Below are positions 1 through 10,612 of a stretch of DNA of 64,000 nucleotides, in pieces. The translations under genes and the position numbers were made by a program. The DNA comes from Conchocele bisecta (taxonomy: Eukaryota > Mollusca > Bivalvia > Lucinida > Thyasiridae). The notes under the pieces are model-generated. The model did no database searches, had not been told where the DNA came from, and worked only from the letters and a program-made list of their open reading frames with translations. The stretch is taken from the NCBI GenBank assembly GCA_029237695.1, contig CM055272.1:16976042-17040041 (forward strand), in the 5' to 3' direction. Each line of letters starts with the position of its first letter. Positions within the stretch are counted from its first letter, which is position 1.

Positions 1-28
1 AGACAAGATTAGCGCAGGCAGTTGTGTA
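1..28. mobile_element. Family A MITE, right end only
   Basis: The bases caagattagcgcaggcag followed by ttgtgta match the right terminal repeat of family A (full copies at 724-937 and 39923-40142). The rest of the element lies left of the window. Confidence 0.6.
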
Positions 29-187
29 ACCAACTACCCGTCGGCCAGCAATATGATCTTACTGACGCGTTTTCACAACGATATTAATGTGTTGCTTCAT
101 GATGTACAAGTATCTACATATACTTCAAGTCATTACGGAAACATGTTTAACATTAAGAGTTCATTTCGACAAAATCGACGGATTTCA

Positions 188-300
188 CCCGGCTCGGAAA
201 CGGTAGGAATTCCTCGGCAAGCCTCGGAATTCCTACGCGTTTCCTAGCCGTGCCTGATAAACTTAATACTAAAAGTCACTATCTGGTATAGTCTATTTAT
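188..300. mobile_element. Family D MITE, left-truncated copy
   Basis: Contains the family D hairpin core (ggtaggaattc ... ggaattcctac) and the distal stretch tgcctgataaactt ... ctggtatagtctattta. The outer left arm is missing when compared with the complete copies at 36864-37135 and 49323-49858. Confidence 0.6.
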
Positions 301-354
301 ATAATTCGTTAGGCTGACCGATATTCAGGATTTTCTGGATGTCACATAGAGCTA

Positions 355-405
355 CGTGTCAGTCACCCTGCGTGACAGACAGACAGACAATTCGGGTTGG
401 GCTGA
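355..405. repeat. Fragment related to hairpin at 10867-10946
   Basis: The stretch caccctgcgtgac ... caattcgggttggg resembles one arm and end of the hairpin element at 10867-10946. It is a short, single-arm match, so this is tentative. From here to 720 I see nothing else. Confidence 0.3.
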
Positions 406-723
406 TCATTTGATACATAATTATATCACCAGATTACCGCGACATAGTCGGGACTTAATGGGGCAGAATAAATTGACCAGCGATAATCAGATATACAGTA
501 GTCCGCTTACACTCCATCACCCATTACGACACCGCTAAAGGTGTTCTGAAGTCCCGAAGAAAACCCACCATGAAAAACATGAAACCTATCTAAACCAGCA
601 GAAGGAGGGTTGGTGGAGAAAACCCGCCATAATACAGTAGAATCCACCTAAATCACACGGCCCTGGTAATCTAAATAATGTATAACCTGTCAACGTTAAT
701 CGTGTGTTCCAGTGGAGACAAAA

Positions 724-937
724 GCCTCTGCGTTAATCTTGCCAAGATTATCAACGATTCCGACCATCTATTGGCGATGCAAGCTCGCAATCAAGCAGTT
801 TGATTGTCTGAGCCTGAGCTGTAGCACAGCTCAGGCTCAGACAATCAAGCTGCTTGATTTCAAACATAATAATATTTGAATATTTTGAAATATAGAAAAT
901 GACAAATATTGGCAAGATTAGCGCAGGCGGTCGTGTA
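724..937. mobile_element. Family A MITE, full-length copy
   Basis: Termini are ctgcgttaatcttgcc on the left and ggcaagattagcgcaggcgg ... gtgta on the right. The central stem is gagcctgagctg TAG cacagctcaggctc, flanked by aatcaagcagtttgatt / aatcaagctgcttgatt. Complete copies of the family start TACACC and end GGTGTA, which fits a TA target site. The copy has no coding capacity and would depend on a transposase supplied elsewhere. Confidence 0.8.
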
Positions 938-944
938 TGGCTGT

Positions 945-1108
945 TAGAAGGTAATACACCCCATGCCACATCAGACTGAGGGTGTTGGCTGTCAGACTCG
1001 ATCAGACTGTCAGCCAACGGTTCATCAAAGGTGGCGCGCACACCGTTGCACATAGCATAGTTCCAGTCAATCCGAACGTTCTGGCCGTCGCGCAAGAAGA
1101 CATAGCAC
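945..1108 (-). other. Unassigned open segment, possible exon or old coding fragment
   Basis: The minus strand is open here and its codon mix looks less repeat-like than most frames in the window (it includes RDGQNVRIDWNYAMCNGV). A stop codon lies directly upstream of the frame, and a possible acceptor (ggccag followed by aacgtt) lies inside it. Downstream the frame runs into the family A element. I do not recognise a family. It could be a stray exon, a gene fragment or chance. Confidence 0.15.
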
Positions 1109-1157
1109 GATGGGCCCAATCACTCCCGCTCAACGATAACAGAAACACATAAATGTC

Positions 1158-1267
1158 AGGGCACCGTTGCTCAAAAGCTCTGTTAGCTTAACAGTCTGTT
1201 AAATCCTTAACATTTTTAAGGATTTAACAGTCCGTTAAGCTAACAGAGGTTTTGAGCAACCGGGCCC
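1158..1267. mobile_element. Family L palindromic MITE
   Basis: A near-perfect hairpin of about 110 bp. Its arms run ggttgctcaaa, ctgttagcttaacag, ctgttaaatccttaa, and then the reverse, ending ttgagcaaccgggccc. A second copy is at 28761-28870. The two differ mainly in the loop and at scattered arm positions. Confidence 0.75.
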
Positions 1268-1472
1268 AGATTAATAAAAAATAAAAAATAAATCGATATA
1301 GAGACAAGGCATGTTAGTCTATCACACATAGCGACTTACAGGGTTAGATAAGCCGCCCGGTGTGACAGCCATAACATTCTGGTTAAGTTTCGGATTTGTA
1401 TAAGCATCATACAGTGTCAAATAGATAAAGTTCAACCGCCGTGAGGCTAATGAGAGGATAACTAAAGAACTC

Positions 1473-1516
1473 ATGGATATATCCTTGATATCAAGTTTAT
1501 CAGGCAAGGCTAGGAA
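1473..1516. mobile_element. Family D fragment beside a family C element
   Basis: The stretch tgatatcaagtttatcaggc then aaggctaggaaac is the left arm of family D. It stops abruptly 24 bp before family C copy 1540-1848. Confidence 0.6.
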
Positions 1517-1539
1517 ACAAAACTTGCATATGTATACAT

Positions 1540-1848
1540 TTTATCCCGTCAACACAGTGCGTATGTGCCGTGAAACACGGTGTCGTGAAACATTTTTGAT
1601 ATCCTGTCAATACGACCTAATCACTGTGTATGAATATATGCGGTGGCTGGTGTTATTTGTATTGCATTTTAAAGCTATGTGTAGGTGTTGACGGGATAAA
1701 TAGAATAGTAGGTTAGTGCCGTGAATGGGAACAAATATCTGGCGCGTCACGGAAACGGGATGTGCTCGGCAGAGCCTCGCCCATCCCGTTTCCTAAGCCT
1801 TGCCATATATTGTTATCCCATTCACGGCACAAACCTACTATTCTATAT
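1540..1848. mobile_element. Family C two-module MITE
   Basis: Module 2 comes first: it begins ttttatcccgtcaacac and closes with gtgttgacgggataaa. Module 1 follows as a hairpin, opening atagtaggttagtgccgtga, with stem aaacgggatg ... catcccgttt, and closing cattcacggcac ... cctactattct. Other copies are at 18982, 45910, 49859 and 61440. The frames across it (MCRETRCRETFL and similar) are translations of the repeat. Confidence 0.8.
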
Positions 1849-1849
1849 A

Positions 1850-2489
1850 TATATGTATTCCTGCCACATTACTATTCACTGATGTCTTACTCAAGGAGAA
1901 GAGTTCACATACGCTCACATTGAGCTTGTTTTCTAATCCTTATTCACAATTTCAGTCCATGTATGTTGACGTATACAAGTATCAATTTGAAATAAATACT
2001 GTTTAAACTAAGGCCAGGAAACGAGTAGAAAATCCGCGGATCGTCGCATGCTAAGGGTTCATATTGAACAGGGCAAACCAAGAAGAGTATTTCACTTGTT
2101 GGCAGTGCCTATGGATAGGATAGCAGATGTTAACAGCGAGAATTAACCTGTTAAACATGGCGATAGATGTAGCACAATCTATCAAGGTGTCGAGCAAAGC
2201 ATTCTCCGCGTCAGCTGCTCAATTCCACACATACTAACAGGACACCGTGCTCAATCAAGAAAGCAGACAGAATAATTCGGATTCTAACAAGACTGCGAGC
2301 TCATTTTGTGGCAATTTCCGTTGAATTATATTCCACGCTCATAAATACAATTATGACCATTTAGTCCGCGTCAAGAGATGCTTTATTCTCTTTGGGAAGC
2401 GCGTTGATGTACGAGAGCCAGAACGTAAACTATCCGGATAGGACAACGGCATACGGTTGCCGTGTAATATTGCCTGGTCGGTTTGATAT
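1850..2489. other. Unique or diverged sequence, nothing assigned
   Basis: No repeat family, RNA gene or convincing coding frame could be recognised. The stretch aggccaggaaacgagtag near 2012 faintly recalls a family D arm. Confidence 0.3.
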
Positions 2490-2850
2490 TTCAGTGAAAC
2501 CTCTCTAAACCGGACACCCTGGGGAGGTCCTCAGGGTGTCCGGCTTAGAAAGGTTTCACTGTAAATCAGGAATATTATCATTCCGAGCCATAGTTGAGTG
2601 CTATGCGATCACGAACAGACAGTATCATATGAGATACATGACCAAGACACTCATCAGTATTAAGATGTCATGTGTTTTCTTGATGTCCGGTTTATAGAGG
2701 TTCCACTGTATATGTAGGTGTGTGATACTAATGGACTGTGTACTTTTGAATCATGAACATACAATACCATAATAAATTAATATCATTGAATCCAAGGTAA
2801 ATTTAAATTATTGGTTTTCTGGCTATCCGGTTTAGAGATATTCCACTGAA
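2490..2850. mobile_element. Family G MITE with extra right end
   Basis: Opens with a hairpin, cagtgaaacctctctaaacc ggacaccctgg ... cagggtgtccgg ... ggtttcactgta. About 150 bp further on the end repeat recurs (gtccggtttatagaggttcc actgta at about 2690-2712), and again at about 2825-2850. The copy at 23468-23684 has just the hairpin plus one distal end, so this copy seems to carry an added half unit. Confidence 0.7.
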
Positions 2851-2892
2851 CTGGAAATTGAGAAGATCTATTTTACTCATTGGTTATGCACG

Positions 2893-3131
2893 TACATGGC
2901 TGTGCGACGAGAAACGGGGCTTATGGGATTTGTGACCAGTATAGCTTCTGATCAAAGACTCGTGTAGCCTATCAACGATCTAAAATTATTGTTAGAAGAG
3001 CGGCGGACGTTTTATTGATGGAATGGCGAACAGTGAAGATCCTGATCAGACTGTGCGGATGCACAGTCTGATCTGGATCTACACTGGTCGCAAAACGCAT
3101 AAACCACATTTCTCCAGTCACAACCACATAT
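2893..3131. mobile_element. Family B MITE
   Basis: Left end is acatggctgtg ... gaaacggggcttatgggat. The central stem-loop is gatcctgatcagactgtg CGGATG cacagtctgatctggatc. Right end is ccacatttctccagtcac ... ccacatat. Ends are inverted repeats of about 45 bp (consensus ATATGTGGCTGTGACTGGAG). Confidence 0.8.
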
Positions 3132-3411
3132 ATATTGAGAACATCGTTAACGACGTAATTTATTAAAACTTCAAATACGAATTGTTTTATAAATACGCCC
3201 ACCAGATATGCCCCCGAGAAACGACTTGAACATCGTTGATGATTGCTATGGTGTAGTGCTTGCATATTTATCTGAACATCGTTCAACTATCCGCAAAGAT
3301 AAAACAAATCAACACAAAATTCGTGCATACGCATCGCCAACCTACGCCCATGGACATATTAAAATTCCCCTGTCGACATTTTGTTTTATTTCATTAGATG
3401 AACAGTAACCT

Positions 3412-3913
3412 TTAAAGGTACATGCCCACTCAGTAGGCACAACATGTTCTTTATATGAATTAAATAAGTGTATAATTGTGTCACTATTCTAGCAGTTGTA
3501 AACATTACGAATTCCCGCTATACAGATATAATCATTTAGTAATATTTATTTTATTGATAGTGACGCGCGGTGGTATCAGGCTATTTTCATATACAAATAA
3601 GGCATGATATTTTTTAATTATTTATACTAATTAAATGCGTCACCTGAAAAAATAATATTTTCGACAGATTATAAAGTATGATCTTTGCACATCAAAATAT
3701 AAATACAGAGAATAATTAGTAATGTCCGTTAACATTTTGAGGAAACACGGTTATAGCCCATGAAAGTTACGTCTGATATAATAAAATGTACAATAATGCC
3801 AATCAATATGTGGGGTAAGGATGAATGAATGTTTGTTATGCCAGACAATGTCACAGATGATGTCTCTGATATAAAGAACATTCTGTGATTACTGAGTGGG
3901 AATGTACCTTTAA
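3412..3913. mobile_element. Family E MITE, TTAA target site
   Basis: Left end TTAA aggtacatgcccactcagta and right end gggaatgtacct TTAA, so the element is bracketed by TTAA. Length is about 500 bp. Shared interior landmarks are atgatctttgcacatcaaaa, cgacagattataaagtatga and ggcatgatattttttaatta. Other copies are at 4632, 22788, 45023, 59825 and 62224, with a half at 46973. Confidence 0.85.
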
Positions 3914-4129
3914 ACTATATCAAACAAAAACGATGTTTTCTCATACGAGCAACATTTGCATGCACATCATTTTATATGAATAGAAAACAACTGTGTCTAT
4001 TTTTGTTTAATTTTACGATCCTAAACTTGAGGCTGACGAAGCTATTAGCTTTGTATCGCATATCGCAACGTTTTATTAATATAATTTATGAGGACAAAAA
4101 TTTGTATGTGGTCACAGATGCTGTTCTCA

Positions 4130-4395
4130 TATGTCGCTTAGTGACTGGAGAAATAAAGCTTAAGGGATTTGTGAGCAGTGTAGTTCCTGATCAAATACCA
4201 TACTCCTGTAATCTGATAATGATTTATGTTACTTGTTAGAATCATGGCGATGGTTTCCTTCAATAGAATAGCGAACAGTGTAGATCCTGATCAGACTGTG
4301 CGGATGCACAGTCTGATCTGGATCTACACTGATCGCAAAACATACGAAGGCATGAACATTGAACCAACACGCCATAAATCTCATTAATCACAACG
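4130..4395. mobile_element. Family B MITE, diverged
   Basis: Same order as the family: tatgtcgcttagtgactgga, then gtagttcctgatcaaatacc, then the stem gatcagactgtgcggatgca cagtctgatc. The right terminal repeat is degraded (cataaatctcattaatcaca). Confidence 0.7.
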
Positions 4396-4631
4396 GGCAG
4401 AATGGAAATAATGGTGCTAACTACGGTTGAAAGACAGCACACGTGCGCCGACGACGACTTGAATTCGGAAAACTAATTTGATCCTAATACAATGATCTGT
4501 CATAATAAACGTTTTGATCATTATTTACGCCGTTTGTGACTGACCCGTGAGGTCGCAGAAAACACAGACTCCCCAGTCTCAATGCTGACAGTTTTTTTTT
4601 ATATGAATATCAGAGAAAGCAATGGCAGATA

Positions 4632-5148
4632 TTAAAGGTGCATGCCCACTCAGTAGGCACAACATGGTATTTATATCAGAGACATCAGCTGAGACATTTT
4701 CTGGCAAAATAAACATTAATTCACCATAAACCCACGTATTGATTGGCATTATTATATATTTTATATCAGAAGTAAATTTGCACACTGATATCAGGGGCGA
4801 TAACCGTGTTTCCTTAAAATGTTAACGGACATTACTATTTATTCTCTGTATTTATTTTTTGATATGCAATGATCATACTTTATAATCTGTCGAAAATATT
4901 AATTTTGTTCAGGTGACTCATTTAATTAGTATAAATAATTAAAACATATCATGCCTTATTTGCATATGAAAATAGCCTGATACCACCGCGAGTCACTATC
5001 GGTGAAATAATTTAAATATTCCAAATGATTATATCTGTATAGAGAGCACTCGTGATTTTTAGAACTGGTGGAATAGTGATACAATTATACAATTATTTAA
5101 TTCCTATACAAACCAGTTTGTGCCTACTGAGTGGGCATGTATCTGTAA
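4632..5148. mobile_element. Family E MITE, opposite orientation to 3412
   Basis: Begins ttaaaggtgcatgcccactc and ends gtgcctactgagtgggcatg tatctgtaa. The interior runs in the opposite sense to copy 3412-3913 (gatatcaggggcgataaccg precedes the tttcaggtgac-type part). The right TTAA is mutated. The frame across its left end is repeat-derived. Confidence 0.85.
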
Positions 5149-5386
5149 CGCGACAAACTTATTTTATTATAAAAAATACGAACTAAAGGAATGAAACAAT
5201 CAATTGTAAAAACTCAGTTTATCGTAAAGAAATACAGAAAGAAATGAAACAATCTTCCATCCGGATATTCGATGATATTTTACCAGGAAGAATGTATGTC
5301 ATGAAACTATAATTGATGATCGTGATGTATTGCCATCATTAAATAGCATGGTCCAAACATACGCATGGGCATATACCATGGGTGTA

Positions 5387-5564
5387 CAAGGGCGGATCTG
5401 GAGGGGGGTTTCAACCACCCCCGTTCAGCCACGGAGTTTACATAGATCACAGTTTACCACCAGTTGGAGTTATATTTCAAAATTTGTCCTGTGGGGAGGA
5501 GCTCGAACATATGACATATGACAACCCCCCCCCCCCCGTTCGCCAAATGCTGGATCCGCCCCTG
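5387..5564. mobile_element. CAGGGGCGGATC-ended MITE, hAT-like
   Basis: Left end caagggcggatctgg pairs with right end ctggatccgcccctg. The flanks gtgta (5382-5386) and atgta (5565-5569) look like a 5-bp target duplication with one mismatch. The interior ccgttcagccacggagttta and gatcacagtttacca recur in 60805-61031. A C-tract sits near the right end. Confidence 0.7.
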
Positions 5565-5736
5565 ATGTATGGGACGTGTTTGTTTTCCAATATATATATA
5601 TTTGGGATATCCCAAATATGCATAGCAATAGGACATGACCAAGTTATAGTTATGCTGTACCAGCATGACCAGTGTATGTGATATTACCCATACTGCAACA
5701 CTGATCCATTGAAAGGGTCAGTGATGAAGATATCTT

Positions 5737-6190
5737 CTCTACTGACCCCATCAATTTAGAAGAATATCATTTCAAAACACCCACACATTAAAAACCACCA
5801 AGCCGATGAAGGGGTGAGTGAAAGAAGTGGACTAAGTCACACTTATGGACTTACCACCCCTTCGTCCACTGAAGAACATCCTTTTCAAAACACCCACACA
5901 TGTAATCCCGACAAGTCGATGAACCGGCCAGTGGCCGAAGAGGGCTAAATCCATTATGGACTTAGCCCCCTTCTTCCACTGACCCCTGTCAATTAGAAGA
6001 CCTTCCATTTCAAAGCACATGCACATTCAATCCCGGATGAGTTCCCCTTATGAACTTAGCCCGTTCTTCAACGGGGGCCCGTTTCACTAAACTTCGTGCG
6101 ACTAAAAGTCCCGTATGGACTCAACCCCCATCTTCCACTGAATATCCCTTCAAAACAGCCACAATTCCAATCCCGCCAAGTCGATCAGTC
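5737..6190. repeat. Degenerate tandem repeat, 110-160 bp units
   Basis: About four units carry the landmarks tccactga, ttcaaaacacccacaca, aatcccgacaagtcgatg and ttatggacttagccccc in that order. Units begin near 5737, 5867, 5976 and 6135. A family F end fragment (gggcccgtttcactaaactt) interrupts it at about 6076-6106. Confidence 0.6.
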
Positions 6191-6671
6191 TGTTTGATTG
6201 CCAATACATCTCGCCAGTTCTGGCTTGGCGCCATTGACGGCATTCTAACCCCTCGCGTCATGGTAGGTCTTTATGAAAGGTGCTGTTTTTTATTCCGATC
6301 AATTACATAACGTCTGGTTACCCGATTGCTTCTGCAAGTTCCATATTTATGTAACACTGCTAATAGCTGTATCACTTTCCTCTGTTTTCCCCATTAGCAT
6401 TACCTATCGGCGATGCTCTTTGATCACACTTACTTTAATTAGGGATCGATGCTAATGGTGATACGCGAGACACGAAGGAAGACTGAGTCTGCGAATGTGA
6501 TCTATACTGTGTGCTGATTAGCGGACCATTGTCTTAGACGGCGGCAGAGAAGCTAAAACAACGAGTAGGTAATAGAATCAGCTTATTTCGAAACCGTAGC
6601 AATTAGCCGTGTTTCCTTTTGTTACGGTGCAGGTCTGGCGATGGTTTGGTTGTTACGAAGGTCGAGGTACT

Positions 6672-6735
6672 CGGTAACGAGGTGTCGGTGAAATACTTTT
6701 AAAATATGGAGAAAAGACTAAGAGCGAAAGTACAG
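6672..6735. repeat. Left partner of a long direct repeat flanking J1
   Basis: This stretch (ggtaacgaggtgtcggtgaa atacttttaa ...) is matched at about 7590-7652 by ggtaacgatgtattcgtgaa atacttctaa ... in the same orientation, with scattered substitutions. The pair brackets the J element at 6741-7568. Confidence 0.6.
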
Positions 6736-6887
6736 CGAAGACAGTTCTCAAACGAAACAAAGGAAAACGAATGGGAAACGAAGTGAAAACGATCGTTTTG
6801 TACAACGATATGCATAGACACGAGTATCGTTTGTCTTTTTCGTACGTGAACACGATATGTTCGTTTAAATACATGGCGTTCAAGTAT

Positions 6888-7140
6888 TTAACCCTTTGAA
6901 CCCGAAAGCCCGCTATAGCGGTTTATGCAAACAGTGCAGATCCAGATGAGCCGGCGCCGTCGTAACGAGCCGTCTCATCAGGATCTGCACTTTTTGCAAA
7001 TAATTTTCATATTTCTTAGAACGAAAACAACCCCTTTTCATAAATGGAACGAATCTGAACATCATTTTGTGACCATTGGATTGGTCGGAACATTAGCATA
7101 TCACAGTCCATTCCAGTTCCTTAGGGTTGAAAGGGTTAAA
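6888..7140. mobile_element. Family I MITE, piggyBac-like, in J
   Basis: Sequence order is TTAA ccctttgaacccgaaagc ... aggaactggaatgg in reverse sense ... gggttgaaaggg TTAA. Both ends start CCCTTT inside TTAA, as piggyBac-type elements do. The core hairpin is gtgcagatccagatgagccg ... cggctcatctgga-type, here with a mismatched loop (gcgccgtcgtaacgagccg). Confidence 0.8.
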
Positions 7141-7217
7141 CACATTACGTTTCTTTCAACGCATCGTTTTGGTATCGTTTTTGTTGTTTTTAATTAGAAA
7201 ACGATGTTTCCATTGGT

Positions 7218-7465
7218 TTAACCCTTTCACCCCTAAGTAACTGGAATGGATTTGACATGTTAATTTTGCAACCAATCCAATTGTCACAAAATAATTTTCA
7301 GACTAGTCCATGTATGAAAAGGGGGTGTTTTTTGTTTTCAAAATTATGAACATTACTTTCAAAAAGTGCAGATCCTGATGAGACGGCTCGTTACGAGCCG
7401 GCTCATCTGGATCTGCACTGTTTGCATAAACAGATATAGCGGGCTTTCGGGTTCAAAGGGCTAAA
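7218..7465. mobile_element. Family I MITE, reverse orientation, in J
   Basis: TTAA ccctttcacccctaagtaac tggaatgg on the left and gctttcgggttcaaaggg CTAA on the right. The core is cagatcctgatgagacggct CGTTACG agccggctcatctggatctg. It sits in the opposite sense to 6888-7140 within the same J element. Confidence 0.8.
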
Positions 7466-7867
7466 CGTGACACGTTTAAACCAACTTAAACATCGTTTCC
7501 TAGTTATAAAACCGAAAACGACGTCAACACGATGTATAAACGATAGGCAACCGTTCGTTTGTGGAACCAGGAATAAATCAGGACTGTACTGGGTAACGAT
7601 GTATTCGTGAAATACTTCTAAGATACGGTAGAAGACAATATACGCGAAGAGAGAAAAGACAAACAAACAGAGAAGCATGATGAAAAACAACGCCGTATTC
7701 TTGACACGCAAGTAAAGTTAATACATGTACAAAGAACACCTCACTCAACATGTGTCACGTATTGACGGCTGTTTCCACAATACGTGTAATATAAGGACAT
7801 ATATGTCAACACATTCGCTAAATGCAAAATGCACAGGAAGTAAAATGAACACAAAAAAGTAAAACAG

Positions 7868-7905
7868 AATAATAATAATAATAAAAATAATAATAATAAT
7901 AAATT
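7868..7905. repeat. AAT/AAAATAAT microsatellite
   Basis: A run of aataataataataataaaaa followed by taataataataat. The flanking 7650-8110 holds nothing else I can assign. Confidence 0.7.
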
Positions 7906-8119
7906 GAGAAGATAATAATGCGCATACGAACTCATTGATTATCGCCAATTGGACACATTTGGACAAGAAGGTATTCAAAAGATGCAGCAATTTCCTGCGA
8001 GTATGTATGATTTATCACGTGGTAGGGGTGTTTGTATTTTCAACACTGCAATTTTCCAGTTGATTTATGTATAACCATGTATGTTATGCTTTGAAGTTGA
8101 AAGCATACGAGGCAAGCCG

Positions 8120-8345
8120 TACCTATGAAGATGTGCGATTTTTCATGAAAAATATTTAGAGAAACTGTGGTAGCTTCTGTAAATGACGTCGAATGTTGAC
8201 GAAAATTTCGTAGCATATGCGGAACTGTAGTCCACATTTTCTCGAAATAATTCGTGAACTTTCGACACGATTTGCGGAAAACATCGCAAATTTTGTAAAT
8301 ATTTTTTATGAGATATCGCAGATGGTATTAGGAACAAGCTCACAT
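8120..8345. mobile_element. Family AA hairpin-type repeat
   Basis: Contains tgtgcgatttttcatgaaaa, tgtaaatgacgtcgaatgtt gacgaaaatttcgtagca and the opposing gcaaattttgtaaatatttt ttatgagatatcgca. Related copies are at 50640, 52510 and 55351. Confidence 0.55.
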
Positions 8346-8475
8346 GGCTGTTCTCATATGTCTTGGTGATTATATGCACAGCATACGGCGATTTTGGTGC
8401 GACCAGTATAGCCCCAGATCAGCCTGCGCGTTCGCGCAGGCTGATCTGGGAATATACTGATCGCCATTAAAACGC
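8346..8475. mobile_element. Family B-type hairpin, short diverged copy
   Basis: The stem is gcgaccagtatagccccaga tcagcctgcgcg TT cgcgcaggctgatctggga. The arms resemble family B but the loop region has changed from GTGC/GCAC to GCGC/GCGC on both sides. Outer ends are poorly preserved. Confidence 0.55.
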
Positions 8476-8977
8476 ATCTACTCTCACTGTCGATCGGATG
8501 AAGTACGGATGCGATAAAGCGACTAACAGAGCTCAGGGTATACATTGGTCGAAAATATAATTTGCATAGTTTTTTGTTTTGCCCGTCAACGGCATTACAC
8601 ATATCGACAGAAGAAACGGCAATGTCGCAACTTGCAAACAGCATAGACAAACAGAATATAATATAATCAGCATATACACCTATGTAGAATATTGCCGCTT
8701 TTCAGTTATTTATCAAACTGACATATTTGTAAATATATAAGTAATATCGGCATGATTCGAGAGCATACATACACTTGATGGTTTAAGCATGCTGGAAACG
8801 AAGGGAACAGCCACACATACTCTGACGAATTGTATGAAATTTTGGTTTGTGAAAACAGCATATTTTTTGGCTACTTTCCTTTGAAGCGGCGGCAATAAAT
8901 CACAGACTTGAAACGAGCATATGGAAACTTGACTGCACGACTAATAAGCAGTTCCGGCACTTTGAAGTGCCACCATC

Positions 8978-9175
8978 TCTACTCTCGTTTCCTCATCGAC
9001 GGACTTGAGTTAAGTGTATGTCCAGATTGGACGGCCATTTTGTCTTTCTGTGTATTGTAGTGTCCGTCTAGTTGTTTTGCCTTTCACAAAACCATTTCTA
9101 GTCTCGTTTTCTCATAGATGGAATTGACCTAAGTGTATGTCCATTGTCGCGTCCATCTAGATTTGCCTTTGACAG
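8978..9175. repeat. Tandem duplication of about 110 bp
   Basis: Unit 1 has tctcgtttcctcatcgacgg, taagtgtatgtcca, gtccgtctagttgttttgcc. Unit 2 has tctcgttttctcatagatgg, taagtgtatgtcca and gtccatctagatttgcc, in the same order about 115 bp on. The interval 8476-8977 is otherwise featureless. Confidence 0.55.
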
Positions 9176-9223
9176 AGTCGAAAGTCGTAATATAGTTTAA
9201 ACTGAATGCTTCACGAACGGCTG

Positions 9224-9411
9224 CGCTCATCTTGCCAATATTTATCATTTGTTTTCTCTTTCAGAATGCTTGAATGTTTTGTGCCTAAGCAGATTGATTG
9301 GCTGAGCCTGGGCTGTACTACAGCCCAGACTCAGCCAATCAAACTGCTTGATCGCGAGTTGAGATTTCCAATATATGTTGAGACACGTTGACGTATTGGC
9401 AAGTCTTCCAT
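9224..9411. mobile_element. Family A MITE
   Basis: The central stem gagcctgggctg TACT acagcccagactc shows both arms changed from GAG to GGG/CCC relative to copy 724-937. The outer ends are eroded (catcttgccaat on the left, ttggcaagtcttcc on the right). Confidence 0.7.
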
Positions 9412-9820
9412 CTAATTTGCGTACACAATATTTTTATTCCCCCCATACGAAGATAATCAACGAACTAAAACAAAGCACAAGTAACCATAACCATATTCAC
9501 AATTACGTGCTAACGGAGCCAGCCATCTGTTTCCATGACAATAACGTCCATTTCCCAGACGCGGTCATTTTTACGGGGGCTGTCAGTTTTCTCTAACACC
9601 CCTGCTGACAAGTTTCGTGTCCGCAGCAAATAAAACCGAGCCATTACATGTTGTAAGCGGCGTACGTTACCGCATAGGAGATATGAAAAGGCAATTAAAT
9701 GGAAACATTATATGGCGTTTGTTTAGACGTTGCTGGAAGTCTCGCTGTATATGGGCGTCCCCGCTGGGTCCGAAGCTGCCAATTCAGAATTGGAAACAAC
9801 GTATACATTCAACGTAATCT

Positions 9821-10115
9821 ACACCACCGCCTGCGTTAATCTTGACAACATTAGGTCCAGTCAATGTGTAATAATACAATATTGCAATCCCCGATATACA
9901 ACTGGCTGCGTTAATCTTGTCAAGATGTCAACGTTTCTGAACATCTATTGGCAATAGTTAACTCGCGATAAAGCAGTTTGATTGGCTGTGCCTGAGCTGT
10001 AGCACAGCTCAGGCTCAGACAATCAAGCAGCTTATTACTTTCAAACACAATATTCAAGTATTTTGTAATAAATACATTTACAAATATTCGCAAGATTAGT
10101 GCAGGTGGTGGTGTA
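9821..10115. mobile_element. Family A MITE with a doubled left end
   Basis: A first left end (tacaccaccgcctgcgttaa tcttgac) lies at 9821. A second (tacaactggctgcgttaatc) lies at 9896 and continues into a complete element ending gcaggtggtggtgta. The 75 bp between them may be the stub of an older copy. Confidence 0.7.
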
Positions 10116-10129
10116 GTTTAGGTATCTTA

Positions 10130-10190
10130 TATTTAAGGGTGGGAATTGGCTCAAAGAACATTCCATACCCGGGTAGACGTAATCTCAATA
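10130..10190. repeat. Family DD repeat fragment
   Basis: The stretch ttatatttaagggtgggaat tggctc ... ttccatacccggg recurs reversed at 16568-16625 and in diverged form at 35738-35810. Only this end can be aligned. Confidence 0.5.
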
Positions 10191-10424
10191 CCAGAGATTT
10201 ATACTGGAGAAAAGGGGCTTAAAAGGATTCAGCATTAAAATAAAACAGTAACATTAAACAGGATTCAACATTAGAAATCAAATCGTAACATTAAATAATT
10301 CAGCATTGGTATTATATGTTAATTTCAATAAGAAAATTTGCTTTTGAAGATCATGACAGTCTCAAAATTTGTATTCGCATTCAGTCATAGTAACCCTCTT
10401 CCGCATACGGCAACATATTTGTCA

Positions 10425-10612
10425 CGTTTAAGTCAACGAAAACAGCGTTTTCTGATTAAAAACACCAAAAACGATGTCCAAACGATGCATTGAAAGAAAC
10501 GAAAGGAGTTTAAACAGTTGAAAGCCGTGTATTTAAACGTAAATATGCGTAATCGTTGTACAAAAACGATCGTTTTCCATTCCTTTCCTTTATTTCGTTT
10601 GGGAAACTTCAT
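10425..10612. mobile_element. Family J, half element in reverse sense
   Basis: Landmarks gcgttttctgattaaaaaca, cgatgtccaaacgatgcatt gaaagaaacg and aaaaacgatcgttttccatt match one half of family J read backwards. The palindromic partner arm is absent. Confidence 0.6.

Larger units (their letters stand above)
6741..7568. mobile_element. Family J hairpin element holding two I insertions
   Basis: Terminal parts are ctcaaacgaaac ... gaaaacgatcgttttgtaca on the left and aaacgataggcaaccgttcg tttgtggaacc on the right. The central hairpin (gaaaacgatgtttccattgg tttaa / ttaaaccaac) is split by two TTAA insertions at 6888 and 7218. Uninterrupted copies at 34883-35207 and 41290-41619 show the original order. 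Confidence 0.75.

Noticed and set aside
5330..5681. Overlapping frames over the C-tract element
   Set aside because: They cross the MITE ends and poly-C tract; no coding resemblance.
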